Positions 8,029 to 15,966 of a DNA stretch of 64,000 bases are shown piece by piece. Position 1 is the first letter of the stretch, and the number at the start of each line of letters is the position of its first letter. Source of the DNA: CBDCPI01 sp965220245 (GTDB lineage Bacteria; Chloroflexota; Dehalococcoidia; Lucifugimonadales; UBA3495); the NCBI GenBank assembly GCA_965220245.1, contig CBDCPI010000006.1:1-64000 (forward strand). Reading direction: 5' to 3'. The translations under genes and the position numbers were made by a program. The notes under the pieces were generated by a model. The model saw nothing but the letters and a program-made list of their open reading frames with translations. It ran no database searches and was not told the DNA's origin.

Positions 8029-8113
8029 TCTGAACCGAGATTCATAGGATTAAGAGATTCGCATGATTTCCCAATCCTGTAAATCCCGGAATCAGAGAAA
8101 TCGCAGTTCAGAC
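8029..8113. repeat. Palindromic intergenic repeat with GTCTGAAC ends
   Basis: An 85-bp block begins GTCTGAAC and ends GTTCAGAC, with internal GGATTAAG and AATCCTGTAAATCC. Outside it a second inverted layer (TTTCGGTT near 8009 and AACCGAAAGG near 8120) extends the palindrome. It occupies the gap between the ABM pair and the hydroxylase and codes for nothing recognisable. It may be a small non-autonomous element. Confidence 0.6.
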
Positions 8114-8267
8114 GAACAACCGAAAGGCCCTGCGGCCCGGCCAGGGGGACCAGGGTTAAAACGGGGCAAAGCCAATGTGAATAACCGGCGGTGCCACGAG
8201 GGTGCGCCTCGTGGTACTATCATCTAGTCCACAGCAGTGGCCCAAGGCCACTTCAGGAGGGGGTAAC

Positions 8268-9722
8268 ATGCCAGCCAGGACCGGAGCGGAATACATCGCG
8301 GGGCTTAAGGAAGCCTCACCCGAGGTCTATTTGAATGGCGAGCGCGTCAAAGACGTTACCACTCATCCGGCCCTGCGCAACGGCGTCCAGACCTTGGCCC
8401 GCTTGTATGACCTCCAGCACGACGAGGGCGTCGGAAAGGAGATGACTTACGAGTCTCCCACTACGGGCGACCCAGTGGGCCTATCTTTTATTGTCCCCAG
8501 GACCCACGAAGACTTGGAACGGCGCCACACCATGATGTCCCATTGGGCCCGGGTTAGCTGCGGGATGATGGGGCGCAGCCCCGACTTTATGAACGTAAAC
8601 ATCATGGCCATGGCGGCCGCCGGTGATTACTTCGCCCAAAACCGGCCCGAGTTCAAGCAGAACATCCAAGACTACTACGAATACGTAAGGGAAAACGACC
8701 TGGTCCTCACCCACACCTTGCTCAACCTGCAACGCAGCCGGTCCCCCGGCGCCACTCCTCTGGAAGACCGGACCGATGTGGCGCTGTCGGTGGTGAAGGA
8801 GACCGACGCCGGTATCGTGGTCCACGGGGCGCGGGTCTTGGCTACCCTAGCGCCCCTGTCCGAGGAAATTGCTCTCTATCCCACCGCCTCCCACATGCTG
8901 CCCGGCAACGCCCCGGAACGCTACTCTTTTGCTTTCGCTATCCCCAATTCCACGCCGGGCCTGAGCTATCAATGCCGGGAAAGCTTCGACTTGGGAAGGT
9001 CCCACTTTGATCATCCTTTGGGGTCACGGTTCGAGGAGATGGACGCGGTTGCCTTCTTCGATAACGTGCTGGTGCCCTGGGAGCGAGTCTTTTTGCTCAA
9101 CGACGTTGAGCTTTGCAACAACCTTCAAATAGCAACCAATCGGCACCTGCACTCCGGCCACCAGATCGTCACCAAGAACGTCGTCAAGTGCGAGTTTATC
9201 CTTGGCCTGGCCAATCTAATGACGCAAACCTTGGGTTCAGGCCAACAGCCGCAAGTCCAGCAAATGATGGCCGAGATCATCGAAAACTTAGAGGTAACCA
9301 AGGCTTGCTTGCGGGCTGCCGAGGTCGACGCGAAAATCGACCAATGGGGGGTACTGTGTCCGGCGGAGTTGCCCCTGCAAGTGGCCCGCAACCTGTTTAT
9401 CCGGATGTACCCCCGGATGGCGGAGATACTCCACCTTTTGGGGTCCAGCAGCTTGATGGCCTTGCCCACCGAGGCCGACCTCAACGGGCCGCTGGCGCCC
9501 GAAATCAAACGCTACTTGGAGACGGACACGGCCACTGCCGAGGAGCGGGTCAGGATATTCCGGTTGGCTTGGGATACTTGTTGCAGCGCCTTCGGCGGAC
9601 GCCAAGTGTTGTACGAGCGGTTCTTCCAAGCCGACGCGGTACGCAACGCCGTTCTTCTCTACAACATGACTGACAAAGAGCCCATGACCGAATGGGTGCG
9701 CGACTTTTTGAGCCAAGAGTAA
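8268..9722 (+). CDS. 4-hydroxyphenylacetate 3-hydroxylase family (HpaB-like) oxygenase
   Basis: 484 residues matching the large FADH2-dependent HpaB/PvcC monooxygenase family in length and motifs: MPARTGAEYIAGLKEASPEV at the start, HWARVSCGMMGRSPDFMN, NLQRSRSP, and a C-terminal acyl-CoA-dehydrogenase-like helical domain ending in LLYNMTDKEPMTEWVRDFL. It would hydroxylate a phenolic ring using flavin supplied by a separate reductase; no reductase gene is adjacent. ATG 8268 is chosen because AGGAGGGGG precedes it. The cupin gene follows after 10 bp and a CMD gene after that, so the three form an operon, probably for an aromatic compound. The substrate cannot be read from sequence. Confidence 0.87.
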   Translation: MPARTGAEYIAGLKEASPEVYLNGERVKDVTTHPALRNGVQTLARLYDLQHDEGVGKEMTYESPTTGDPVGLSFIVPRTHEDLERRHTMMSHWARVSCGMMGRSPDFMNVNIMAMAAAGDYFAQNRPEFKQNIQDYYEYVRENDLVLTHTLLNLQRSRSPGATPLEDRTDVALSVVKETDAGIVVHGARVLATLAPLSEEIALYPTASHMLPGNAPERYSFAFAIPNSTPGLSYQCRESFDLGRSHFDHPLGSRFEEMDAVAFFDNVLVPWERVFLLNDVELCNNLQIATNRHLHSGHQIVTKNVVKCEFILGLANLMTQTLGSGQQPQVQQMMAEIIENLEVTKACLRAAEVDAKIDQWGVLCPAELPLQVARNLFIRMYPRMAEILHLLGSSSLMALPTEADLNGPLAPEIKRYLETDTATAEERVRIFRLAWDTCCSAFGGRQVLYERFFQADAVRNAVLLYNMTDKEPMTEWVRDFLSQE

Positions 9723-9732
9723 GGAGGCAACT

Positions 9733-10092
9733 ATGGCATCGCCCAAACTAATCCGCCACGACAGTGTGGACCACTTGGAGCGGGCGCCGGGAGTGACCGT
9801 TTCGGGCATGGTCGGCGAGGACTCAGGAGCTACCCAAATCTCCAGCGGTATCACCACCTTCGCCCCCGGCTGTTCCAACACCACCCACTACCACAACGCT
9901 GAGGAATCGGTGATCGTCATCGAGGGTGAGGGAGTGATGATCATTGACGGCGAAGAGCATCACGTCAAACTCCACGATGCGGCCTTTATCACCCCCGGCG
10001 CCCACCACCGCATCATCAACACCGGAGAAGTTCCGTTCAAGATCGCGTGGTCCTACGCCACCATCCACGTCTCCCGCACCCTGGTGGAGTGA
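9733..10092 (+). CDS. Small cupin-domain protein
   Basis: 119 residues forming one cupin barrel. Motif 1 is TTHYHNAEESVIVIEGEG, with the usual two His and Glu for a metal, and motif 2 is PGAHHRIINTGEVPFKIAW. AAGGAGG precedes the ATG. It lies between the HpaB-like oxygenase and a carboxymuconolactone-decarboxylase-like gene, so a role in the same pathway (isomerase, dioxygenase or sensor) is plausible. A degenerate piece of a second copy, the last 23 codons, survives at 11372-11443. Confidence 0.83.
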   Translation: MASPKLIRHDSVDHLERAPGVTVSGMVGEDSGATQISSGITTFAPGCSNTTHYHNAEESVIVIEGEGVMIIDGEEHHVKLHDAAFITPGAHHRIINTGEVPFKIAWSYATIHVSRTLVE

Positions 10093-10139
10093 TACGGCTA
10101 ACTATCCCCGGTTATTTAGGTATCAAGGAGAGGAAGATA

Positions 10140-10700
10140 GTGGCTAGAGTAGAAGCTGCCAGTCGGGACAGTGTACCTGCCGACCAGCAAGCCGCCTTCG
10201 ACGAGATTGTCACCCAAAGGGGCAGTGTGCCCACCACCGGGCCGCTGTCGGTTATGGCCCACGCGCCGGAGATGCTGGCTAGAGGCGAGCACCTGCGGGC
10301 TTACTTGCGGGGTGACGAGTCGAGCCTGCCCGCCAACATCCGGGAGCTGGGAATGCTGGTCACCGCCCGAGAGATGGACTGCCAGTTCATTTGGAACGCT
10401 CATGCCGCCATGGGACGCCAGTCCGGGCTCAGCGACCAACTGGTGGACAATCTCCGGGACCGCCAGCCCCTGGAAGGGCTTAGCCCTGAAGAGACTGCGG
10501 TGGTGGAATACGGACGGGAGTTTTTCCGCACTCGCCGGGTTAGCCAAGCCGCCTTCGACGCCGCCTTGGCCCACTTTGGCGTGCGGGGGCTCGCCGAGCT
10601 AACCACTTTGATGGGCTACTATTCCATGCTGGCCTTTAACATCAATGCTTTCGAGGTTGGGCTGCCCCCGGAAACAACCGAGGCGCCGCTGCCGGTATAG
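10140..10700 (+). CDS. Carboxymuconolactone decarboxylase (CMD)-like protein
   Basis: 186 residues, all-helical CMD/AhpD-like fold: REMDCQFIWNAHAAMGRQSGL resembles the active-site helix with its His, followed by VVEYGREFFRTRRVSQ and LAELTTLMGYYSMLAFNINAFE. The CxxC pair of peroxidase-type AhpD is absent, so a decarboxylase or hydrolase-like role is more likely. Start GTG 10140 follows AAGGAGAGG. Its last 275 bp and about 20 bp beyond are repeated nearly identically at 14155-14455, so this gene pair was once duplicated. Confidence 0.82.
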   Translation: MARVEAASRDSVPADQQAAFDEIVTQRGSVPTTGPLSVMAHAPEMLARGEHLRAYLRGDESSLPANIRELGMLVTAREMDCQFIWNAHAAMGRQSGLSDQLVDNLRDRQPLEGLSPEETAVVEYGREFFRTRRVSQAAFDAALAHFGVRGLAELTTLMGYYSMLAFNINAFEVGLPPETTEAPLPV

Positions 10701-10706
10701 AGATTG

Positions 10707-11177
10707 TTACCCAGGGTCGATAGCGTAGGGGGAGAGGTACGGTTCCAGCAGCCCGGCAGCGTCTTCCAGCTTGACGCCATTGACAAACTTGCCATACTCG
10801 TCCTCACCGTCATAAAAAACGGTGAGGCCATCGGCGATAGTCTGCTCAAAGGGCATCGGCAGGCCGCTTTCCATAGTTAGAACGTCGGCTTCACGGTCGT
10901 ACTTGACGATTAGCCGCAGGGCCGGCCTGCCGTGTATGCTCGCACAACTTTCCGGCGGCGTGGGCAGCCAACCCTCATACAAAACCGGCCGGAGCAGAGA
11001 GGCGGCGCCCGAAACCTCAATGGCGACCGGGTTGCGACCGGTGTCGGCAAAGGCGACGATGTGTTCTGCAATGCTGGCGCCATCAGCCCATGAATGGCCG
11101 TTCTGCATCAGCAGTATGTCAGAGGACTTGTAGCAGGAAATTTGCAGTTTCACGGTTGTCTTTGCTCTCGCAACCAT
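10707..11177 (-). CDS. Two tandem DUF2283-like repeats, possible antitoxin-type protein
   Basis: 156 residues made of two related halves. The first (about 8-68) has KLQISCYKSSDILLMQNG and later VSGAASLLRPVLY. The second (about 88-150) has RLIVKYDREADVLTMESG and later LEDAAGLLEPYLSPY. The second half resembles DUF2283 domains, small proteins often encoded beside toxin-like partners, and the first looks like a diverged internal copy. It overlaps the upstream small gene (11150-11356) by 28 bp. It converges on the CMD gene and its stop lies within the duplicated sequence. Function unknown. Confidence 0.6.
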   Translation of the reverse strand: MVARAKTTVKLQISCYKSSDILLMQNGHSWADGASIAEHIVAFADTGRNPVAIEVSGAASLLRPVLYEGWLPTPPESCASIHGRPALRLIVKYDREADVLTMESGLPMPFEQTIADGLTVFYDGEDEYGKFVNGVKLEDAAGLLEPYLSPYAIDPG

Positions 11178-11356
11178 TTTCTCGTTTCATTACGCTCAAT
11201 CCATTCATCATCTATCGCTTCAGGGTGCTTAACCAAGACTTGTTCTTCATAATAGCTAGAGGTGTACCGACCGGCGCTTGTAATCCCTCCACCCTCTTCA
11301 GGCTCACCCCTTTTTGCGGCAGCTTCCTGTGCCCGATGATTCAAAAGTTCACCCAA
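11150..11356 (-). CDS. Small protein upstream of the DUF2283-like gene, perhaps truncated
   Basis: 68 residues from a TTG start. The middle (YYEEQVLVKHPEAIDDEWIER) looks like the N-terminus of small proteins I remember as partners of DUF2283 genes, which continue with a further half domain. Here the text jumps to NETRKWLREQRQP and stops, as if an internal part were deleted. No good ribosome binding site is visible and the N-terminal 25 residues are low-complexity. It could be a broken toxin-like gene or not a gene at all. Confidence 0.35.
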   Translation of the reverse strand: MGELLNHRAQEAAAKRGEPEEGGGITSAGRYTSSYYEEQVLVKHPEAIDDEWIERNETRKWLREQRQP

Positions 11357-11371
11357 CGCTATGATAACATG

Positions 11372-11443
11372 GGTGAAGGACCATTCCGCACCGTCTGGTC
11401 CTATGCGACGGTCGACGTAACTCGGACACTGGTCGAGGCTTAG
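11372..11443 (+). pseudogene. 3' remnant of a second cupin gene
   Basis: The reading GEGPFRTVWSYATVDVTR ending TLVEA and TAG matches the last codons of the cupin at 9733-10092 (GEVPFKIAWSYATIHVSRTLVE). Only this tail survives. It stands directly before the AIPR gene, whose ribosome binding site begins right after the TAG. Confidence 0.8.
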
Positions 11444-11457
11444 GAGGGAGGTAGTTT

Positions 11458-13278
11458 ATGACTTCCAGACGCCAACAAACTCAAGACCGGTACGATCATA
11501 TACTGCCGTTCATTCAGGAAGCGGCGAACGAATACTATGGCGGGAACCTCGACCGCGGCTTTCGACATTGGGCTTTCGCCACGTATTTCGGCGTCGGATA
11601 CGACATCGAGGGAAACGACATCGTCGAGTACACTGCCATCGACGGCTCCGACGATTTTGAAATTGACGGCTACTTCATTCCCGAATCGGATGACGAATCG
11701 GTCGTTCACCTTTTCCAGAGCAAACACCGTCAAGCCGGGCAGAGCATGGGTCCCGGAGAACTGGCGGCATTCTTGAGAGCGCCCAACCGGATATTAAACG
11801 CCAACGAAGTCGCCGCTTGCCGCAACGAAGAAACAAAAGCACTGCATGACCGGCTTATCGCCATGACGAAAACGAGTGCCGATATGTGCTCAATCAACCT
11901 GGTTTGGGCAACGAGCGGCAACCTGACGCCGACGGCCCGTAAACATGCTGAAGAAAACCGGTCTTGGGTCATAACAACAGAGGTCAACGGAAATCCGACC
12001 GAAGTGACGGTCACTATGGAATGTCTGGACTTGAGTGACCTGTGTCGACAGCATGATACTCTACAGGAGAGTGACGACGTTATCACCAAGTGCGATTACA
12101 CCTTTATTCTGGAGGAAGGTTCATATCACCAAACGGGCGCCGACGTGGACTACCGAACTTTGTCCATGACGGTTCCGGTTAAACAGATTGTCGACGTTTT
12201 CGCTCGCCACAATTACAAGATATTCCGACTGAACCCGCGCGGGCCATTGGGTAACAAGGTCAATGCTGGCATCAAAAACACACTTCTTGATGAAACCGAA
12301 AGAAAACGGTTTCACCTGCTGAACAACGGCATCACGGCGATTTGCTTATCATGGTCAATAAGCGATGGTCAGTTGCGGGTTCAAGACTTTCAGATTATTA
12401 ACGGATGTCAGACCACGGTCACGCTTTGGAATGCACGCGCGACAGTACAAGATGACCCGGCAGTGCTGGTAGTGGTCAAATTGACCGAATGTCCCGAACA
12501 TTTCGCAGAGAAAATTGCCAGTACAACAAACACGCAAACAGCATTACGGGCTGAGGACTTTATCTCCAACGAACCAGTTCAGGATAGGATTAAGCGGGAT
12601 TTTGCTGGTTTGAAACCACCGTGGTTCTACCAGATCAAACGGGGTGAATGGCAAAAAATGCTGGGCGGCCCCCGGGAGAAAGAGGCATATCGGGACCCTG
12701 TTGGGGGTTACCGTCAACTAAACAGCAAGGAGGTATCTCAAGCAGTGATGGCCTTTGTCGGATTTCCCGGAGAGGCCAAAGACAATATACGCAGCTTTCT
12801 AAACAAGGACACCGTGGCGTCCATAGCACGCGAGGGCGAAATCAGTTATGCCAGCGTCTACACTTCGAATGTTGCGGCGGTTCAATTACTGCTGCCCGCT
12901 GTGATACAGCGCAAGGTTTGGAAGCAGGTCGTTGAAGATAAAGCGGAGGATGATTGGCTGGAATACGCCAGATTTCACCTCGTCTGGCTCATCGGCGACA
13001 TTCTGCGCGAACACTATAGGTTTAACGACACTCTGTTCCCAGCGCACCGCGCGTCCAAACTCCTCGCCCATATAGGCGATTGGTTCAAGCCCATATACAC
13101 CGTTGCCGTTGCCGCAATCAGGAACTCCTTGGAAGAATCCAAACAACGTGGCGAGTTTTCCGGGAATCGAGAATTCTTCCGCACCCCTTCCAAGTACCGT
13201 GTAATTGAATCAAACAGACGAGGGGCGCTCCGGCTAGCGGCAAACTTCGGCAATCCGACGGCGAATCTCCCGGCCTAG
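11458..13278 (+). CDS. AIPR-family protein (abortive infection phage resistance)
   Basis: 606 residues. The AIPR hallmark is plain: LLNNGITAICLSW (about 285-297) followed by FQIINGCQTTVTLWNA (about 311-326), then NTQTALRAEDFISNEPVQ and FYQIKRGEW. The N-terminal 120 residues carry a possible PD-(D/E)xK-like nuclease pattern: DDFEIDGYF, then VHLFQSKHRQ, where QSK could supply the lysine. AIPR proteins are associated with phage defence. TAGGAGGGAGG precedes the ATG. It converges on a restriction-endonuclease-like gene with 45 bp of 3' overlap, and the two sit inside remains of a duplicated cupin/CMD operon. A-rich codon usage and Lys/Asn content differ mildly from the neighbours, consistent with transfer. 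Confidence 0.88.
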   Translation: MTSRRQQTQDRYDHILPFIQEAANEYYGGNLDRGFRHWAFATYFGVGYDIEGNDIVEYTAIDGSDDFEIDGYFIPESDDESVVHLFQSKHRQAGQSMGPGELAAFLRAPNRILNANEVAACRNEETKALHDRLIAMTKTSADMCSINLVWATSGNLTPTARKHAEENRSWVITTEVNGNPTEVTVTMECLDLSDLCRQHDTLQESDDVITKCDYTFILEEGSYHQTGADVDYRTLSMTVPVKQIVDVFARHNYKIFRLNPRGPLGNKVNAGIKNTLLDETERKRFHLLNNGITAICLSWSISDGQLRVQDFQIINGCQTTVTLWNARATVQDDPAVLVVVKLTECPEHFAEKIASTTNTQTALRAEDFISNEPVQDRIKRDFAGLKPPWFYQIKRGEWQKMLGGPREKEAYRDPVGGYRQLNSKEVSQAVMAFVGFPGEAKDNIRSFLNKDTVASIAREGEISYASVYTSNVAAVQLLLPAVIQRKVWKQVVEDKAEDDWLEYARFHLVWLIGDILREHYRFNDTLFPAHRASKLLAHIGDWFKPIYTVAVAAIRNSLEESKQRGEFSGNREFFRTPSKYRVIESNRRGALRLAANFGNPTANLPA

Positions 13279-14037
13279 CCCGACGCCGTGCCTATCCGCC
13301 AAGCGTCGGCTCCGGCCCTTTGGCGGAAATGAACACGTCCAGCTTTTCCCAACGGCCCCGCGCTCGTCGCAGAAGTGGCGGTAGAATCGCGCCGACAAAC
13401 GATTGACTGCATCGGTATAATCCTCCGTAAATCTTTCGCTGCGCCTTGCGGACATTAGTCTCAAAGGCTCCACGATGCGAGTGTACAAATCGGGGTCGCC
13501 GGAAATCAACTCCCAGAACTCTTGTCCACAATACTTGAAGTATTCCTCCCTGTCCGTAACCGCTTCCCTACCGTAGAAACAGCCAATGACGGGGACAATC
13601 TGGGCGGACGGGTCGGCTATTTTGATGCTTCTGGCTGCGTCTTGGAAGTTGTCTTCCATTTCCAGAATCTCATTACCTTCGTCGTAGCAGGGGAATGGAA
13701 TCAAGATTACGACGTACCGGTCGCCCCCTTTGGCGAATTCAATGTCAATTCCCCGGAACTCGGACTTCCGGCCGCCGTAGACCGTTTCAGAGATGTGAAT
13801 CGCCAGTTTTTCCAGTGTGTCGCCAAAGAGCCTCGTTTTCCAACGTTCGAGATGCTTGTCTAAAAGCGACCGAATCAAAACGTCCACAGTGCCGTCGCTG
13901 CGTCGCATCAACACATAGGGATTTTCACCGCGCAGCAATTCCCGCAGACTCACCGATTCTAGGAAATACGCCAACTCTGTATGGAAATCCTGGACATTAG
14001 CATCGATCGAGAAATAAATCTGCTCGTCGGTAATCAC
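13234..14037 (-). CDS. PmeII-like type II restriction endonuclease homologue, altered C-terminus
   Basis: 267 residues from GTG 14037 (VITDEQIYFSIDANVQDFH). Order and wording match, from memory, proteins labelled PmeII-family type II restriction endonuclease: LRELLRGENPYVL, LFGDTLEKLAIHISETVYGGRKS, FRGIDIEFAKGGDRYVV, VIGCFYGRE, and YCGQEFWELISGDPDLYTRIVEPL. Where I would expect the PD-(D/E)xK lysine after GGDRYVV, the text is ILIPFP, so catalysis is doubtful. Near the end the natural tail (RWEKLDVFISAK, stopping at 13292) is in another frame. A single-base loss in GGGGCC makes the protein run on to 13234, overlapping the AIPR gene. No methyltransferase is adjacent. Confidence 0.65.
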   Translation of the reverse strand: MITDEQIYFSIDANVQDFHTELAYFLESVSLRELLRGENPYVLMRRSDGTVDVLIRSLLDKHLERWKTRLFGDTLEKLAIHISETVYGGRKSEFRGIDIEFAKGGDRYVVILIPFPCYDEGNEILEMEDNFQDAARSIKIADPSAQIVPVIGCFYGREAVTDREEYFKYCGQEFWELISGDPDLYTRIVEPLRLMSARRSERFTEDYTDAVNRLSARFYRHFCDERGAVGKSWTCSFPPKGRSRRLADRHGVGLGREIRRRIAEVCR

Positions 14038-14154
14038 AAATCCACCTCGGCTCAAGCTCTCCGATCCCGAAGGGACCAATACTAACCGGGACCAAGCGGG
14101 GACCGCCACCGCAAACGTCACCAATCCCGGAACAGTTGCGGGTCTCGACAGGCA

Positions 14155-14455
14155 AGCCGGGCTCAGCGACCAACTGGTGAACAACCTCCGGGACCGCCAG
14201 CCCCTGGAAGGGCTTAGCCATGAAGAGACTGCGGTGGTGGAATACGGGCGGGAGTTTTTCCGCACTCGCCGGGTTAGCCAAGCCGCCTTCGATGCCGCCT
14301 TGGCCCAGTTCGGGGTGCGCGGGCTCGCCGAGCTAACCACTTTGATGGGCTACTATTCTATGCTGGCCTTTAACATCAACGCTTTCGAGGTCGGGCTGCC
14401 CCCGGAAACAACCGAGGCGCCGCTGCCGGTGTAGCGATTGTTAGCCGGGGTCGAT
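14155..14455 (+). pseudogene. 3' half of a duplicated CMD gene
   Basis: From 14155 the sequence is nearly identical to 10426-10722: GLSDQLVNNLRDRQPLEGLS through FEVGLPPETTEAPLPV and TAG at 14432-14434, then about 20 bp of shared 3' flank. The 5' half is missing. Together with the cupin tail at 11372-11443 it shows that a second cupin/CMD pair existed here before the defence genes split it. The last 85 codons remain open from ATG 14177 but would give only a fragment. Confidence 0.88.
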
Positions 14456-14512
14456 GCTCCGCTAGAGCCGGTAAATCTGCGGCCTAGTCGCGGGCTTGTC
14501 CGGGTTACCCGG

Positions 14513-15907
14513 CTAAACTGTGGGTGGCCTCACGTTGTGCCAGTCAGTGGCTTGCTCGTAGGCGTGGGCGACCTTGAGCACTGTCTCGTCGGCGCCGGGA
14601 CGGGCCCCGATTTGTAGTCCGATGGGCATGTTGCCAGTGCCAAAACCGCAAGGCAGGGTTGCCGAAGGGGAGTTGGCTAGGTTGAACAGGGGTGTTTGAA
14701 GGTACGGCCGGCGCAATAGTGAACCCTTGGCGAAAGTCTCGATGTTCTCCGCCGTCCTCCCTACTGTGGGCATAACCAGTACGTCGTAGCCGCTCAGGGC
14801 GTCCAACGTCTGCTGCCGCAAAAGGGCCCGCAGCTTTTGCGTTTTGTAATAGGCTTGGGCGGGCATGATGCTGCCGGTAAGCAGGCCAATCCGGTTGCCT
14901 GGCAAATAGTCTTGGAGACGTTCCCGGATCAAGTCGTGATGCGTGGAGGCCGGCTCAACGGTCAACAGCGCAATGGTCAAAAGCATCGCCTGCCGTGCCA
15001 GCGGCACCGACACTTCTTCCACCGTTGCTCCCAACTCTCCCAAAACTGAAGTAGCAGTGATCACCGCCTCCCGGACCTCGGTGTCGACAACCTCGTTATG
15101 GGTTAGCTCCGTCACTAGGCCGATCCGCAGGCCCCGGAGGTCTCCGTCTAGGGAACGCCGGCAGTCCGGCACCGGGATGTCCCAGGTATAGGGGTCTTTA
15201 GGGTCGTGTCCGGCGATGGCCTCTAGGGTTATGGCAGCGTCTTCCACCGTCCGGGACATCGGCCCCACCGTGTCCATGGACCAAATGCCCCGCATCACGC
15301 CGTAACGGCTGACCCGGCCCCAACTGGGCTTCATACCTACCAACCCGCACCAAGATGCCGGGAACCGGATCGAGCCGCCGGTGTCCTCGCCCAGTGACGT
15401 AGCACACAAGTACGCCGCCGTGGCGGCGCCGGAACCGCTGCTGGAGGACCCGGTGAAGGTGTCCAAGTCCCAAGGGTTTCGGGGTACGCTAAAGCGCTGG
15501 AAGCCGCCGCCAATGGCGAACTCGGTTAGATTGGTCTTGCCCAAGACCACCGCGCCAGCCCGTTTGAGATTGGCGATAACGGTAGCATCCTCTTCGGGCA
15601 CAAAGTCGGCATAAATGCCGGACCCACCGGTGGTGCGGACTCCCTGGGTCCAGAACTGGTCTTTGACCGCCACCGGTACTCCGTGCATTGGCCCCCGGTA
15701 ATTGCCCCGGGCTATCTCCTGTTCGGCGTCCTTGGCGGCTTCCAGGGCCTGCTTACGGGCGACGGTCAGATAGGCGTTGAACTTGAAGTCCAAAACGTCG
15801 ATCCGGTCAAGATAGGCTTCGGTCGCCTCCATCGGGGACACTTCTTTGGCTTCAATCAATCGAGAGAGGTCCGATGCGCTGAGAAAGGGTATGTCTGCTT
15901 TATCCAT
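14513..15907 (-). CDS. Amidase-signature family hydrolase
   Basis: 464 residues from ATG 15907 (MDKADIPFLSASDLSRLIEA), preceded by GGGAGAAG. The amidase-signature Ser-cisSer-Lys triad is present: Lys in PVAVKDQFW, the Gly/Ser loop GSSSSGSGAATAAY, and the nucleophilic Ser in GEDTGGSIRFPASWCG. It hydrolyses amide (or possibly ester) bonds in the cytoplasm. The absence of gatB/gatC nearby argues against GatA. It is followed upstream in the same direction by a closely similar paralogue (15967-17373), so this is a tandem duplication. Substrate unknown; the catabolic neighbourhood suggests an amide, nitrile-derived or herbicide-like compound. Confidence 0.88.
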   Translation of the reverse strand: MDKADIPFLSASDLSRLIEAKEVSPMEATEAYLDRIDVLDFKFNAYLTVARKQALEAAKDAEQEIARGNYRGPMHGVPVAVKDQFWTQGVRTTGGSGIYADFVPEEDATVIANLKRAGAVVLGKTNLTEFAIGGGFQRFSVPRNPWDLDTFTGSSSSGSGAATAAYLCATSLGEDTGGSIRFPASWCGLVGMKPSWGRVSRYGVMRGIWSMDTVGPMSRTVEDAAITLEAIAGHDPKDPYTWDIPVPDCRRSLDGDLRGLRIGLVTELTHNEVVDTEVREAVITATSVLGELGATVEEVSVPLARQAMLLTIALLTVEPASTHHDLIRERLQDYLPGNRIGLLTGSIMPAQAYYKTQKLRALLRQQTLDALSGYDVLVMPTVGRTAENIETFAKGSLLRRPYLQTPLFNLANSPSATLPCGFGTGNMPIGLQIGARPGADETVLKVAHAYEQATDWHNVRPPTV

Positions 15908-15966
15908 GCTTCTCCCGTGACGGATAATGGTTTGATAGCTGAACCTGTCGGCGACGCGCCGGACGC

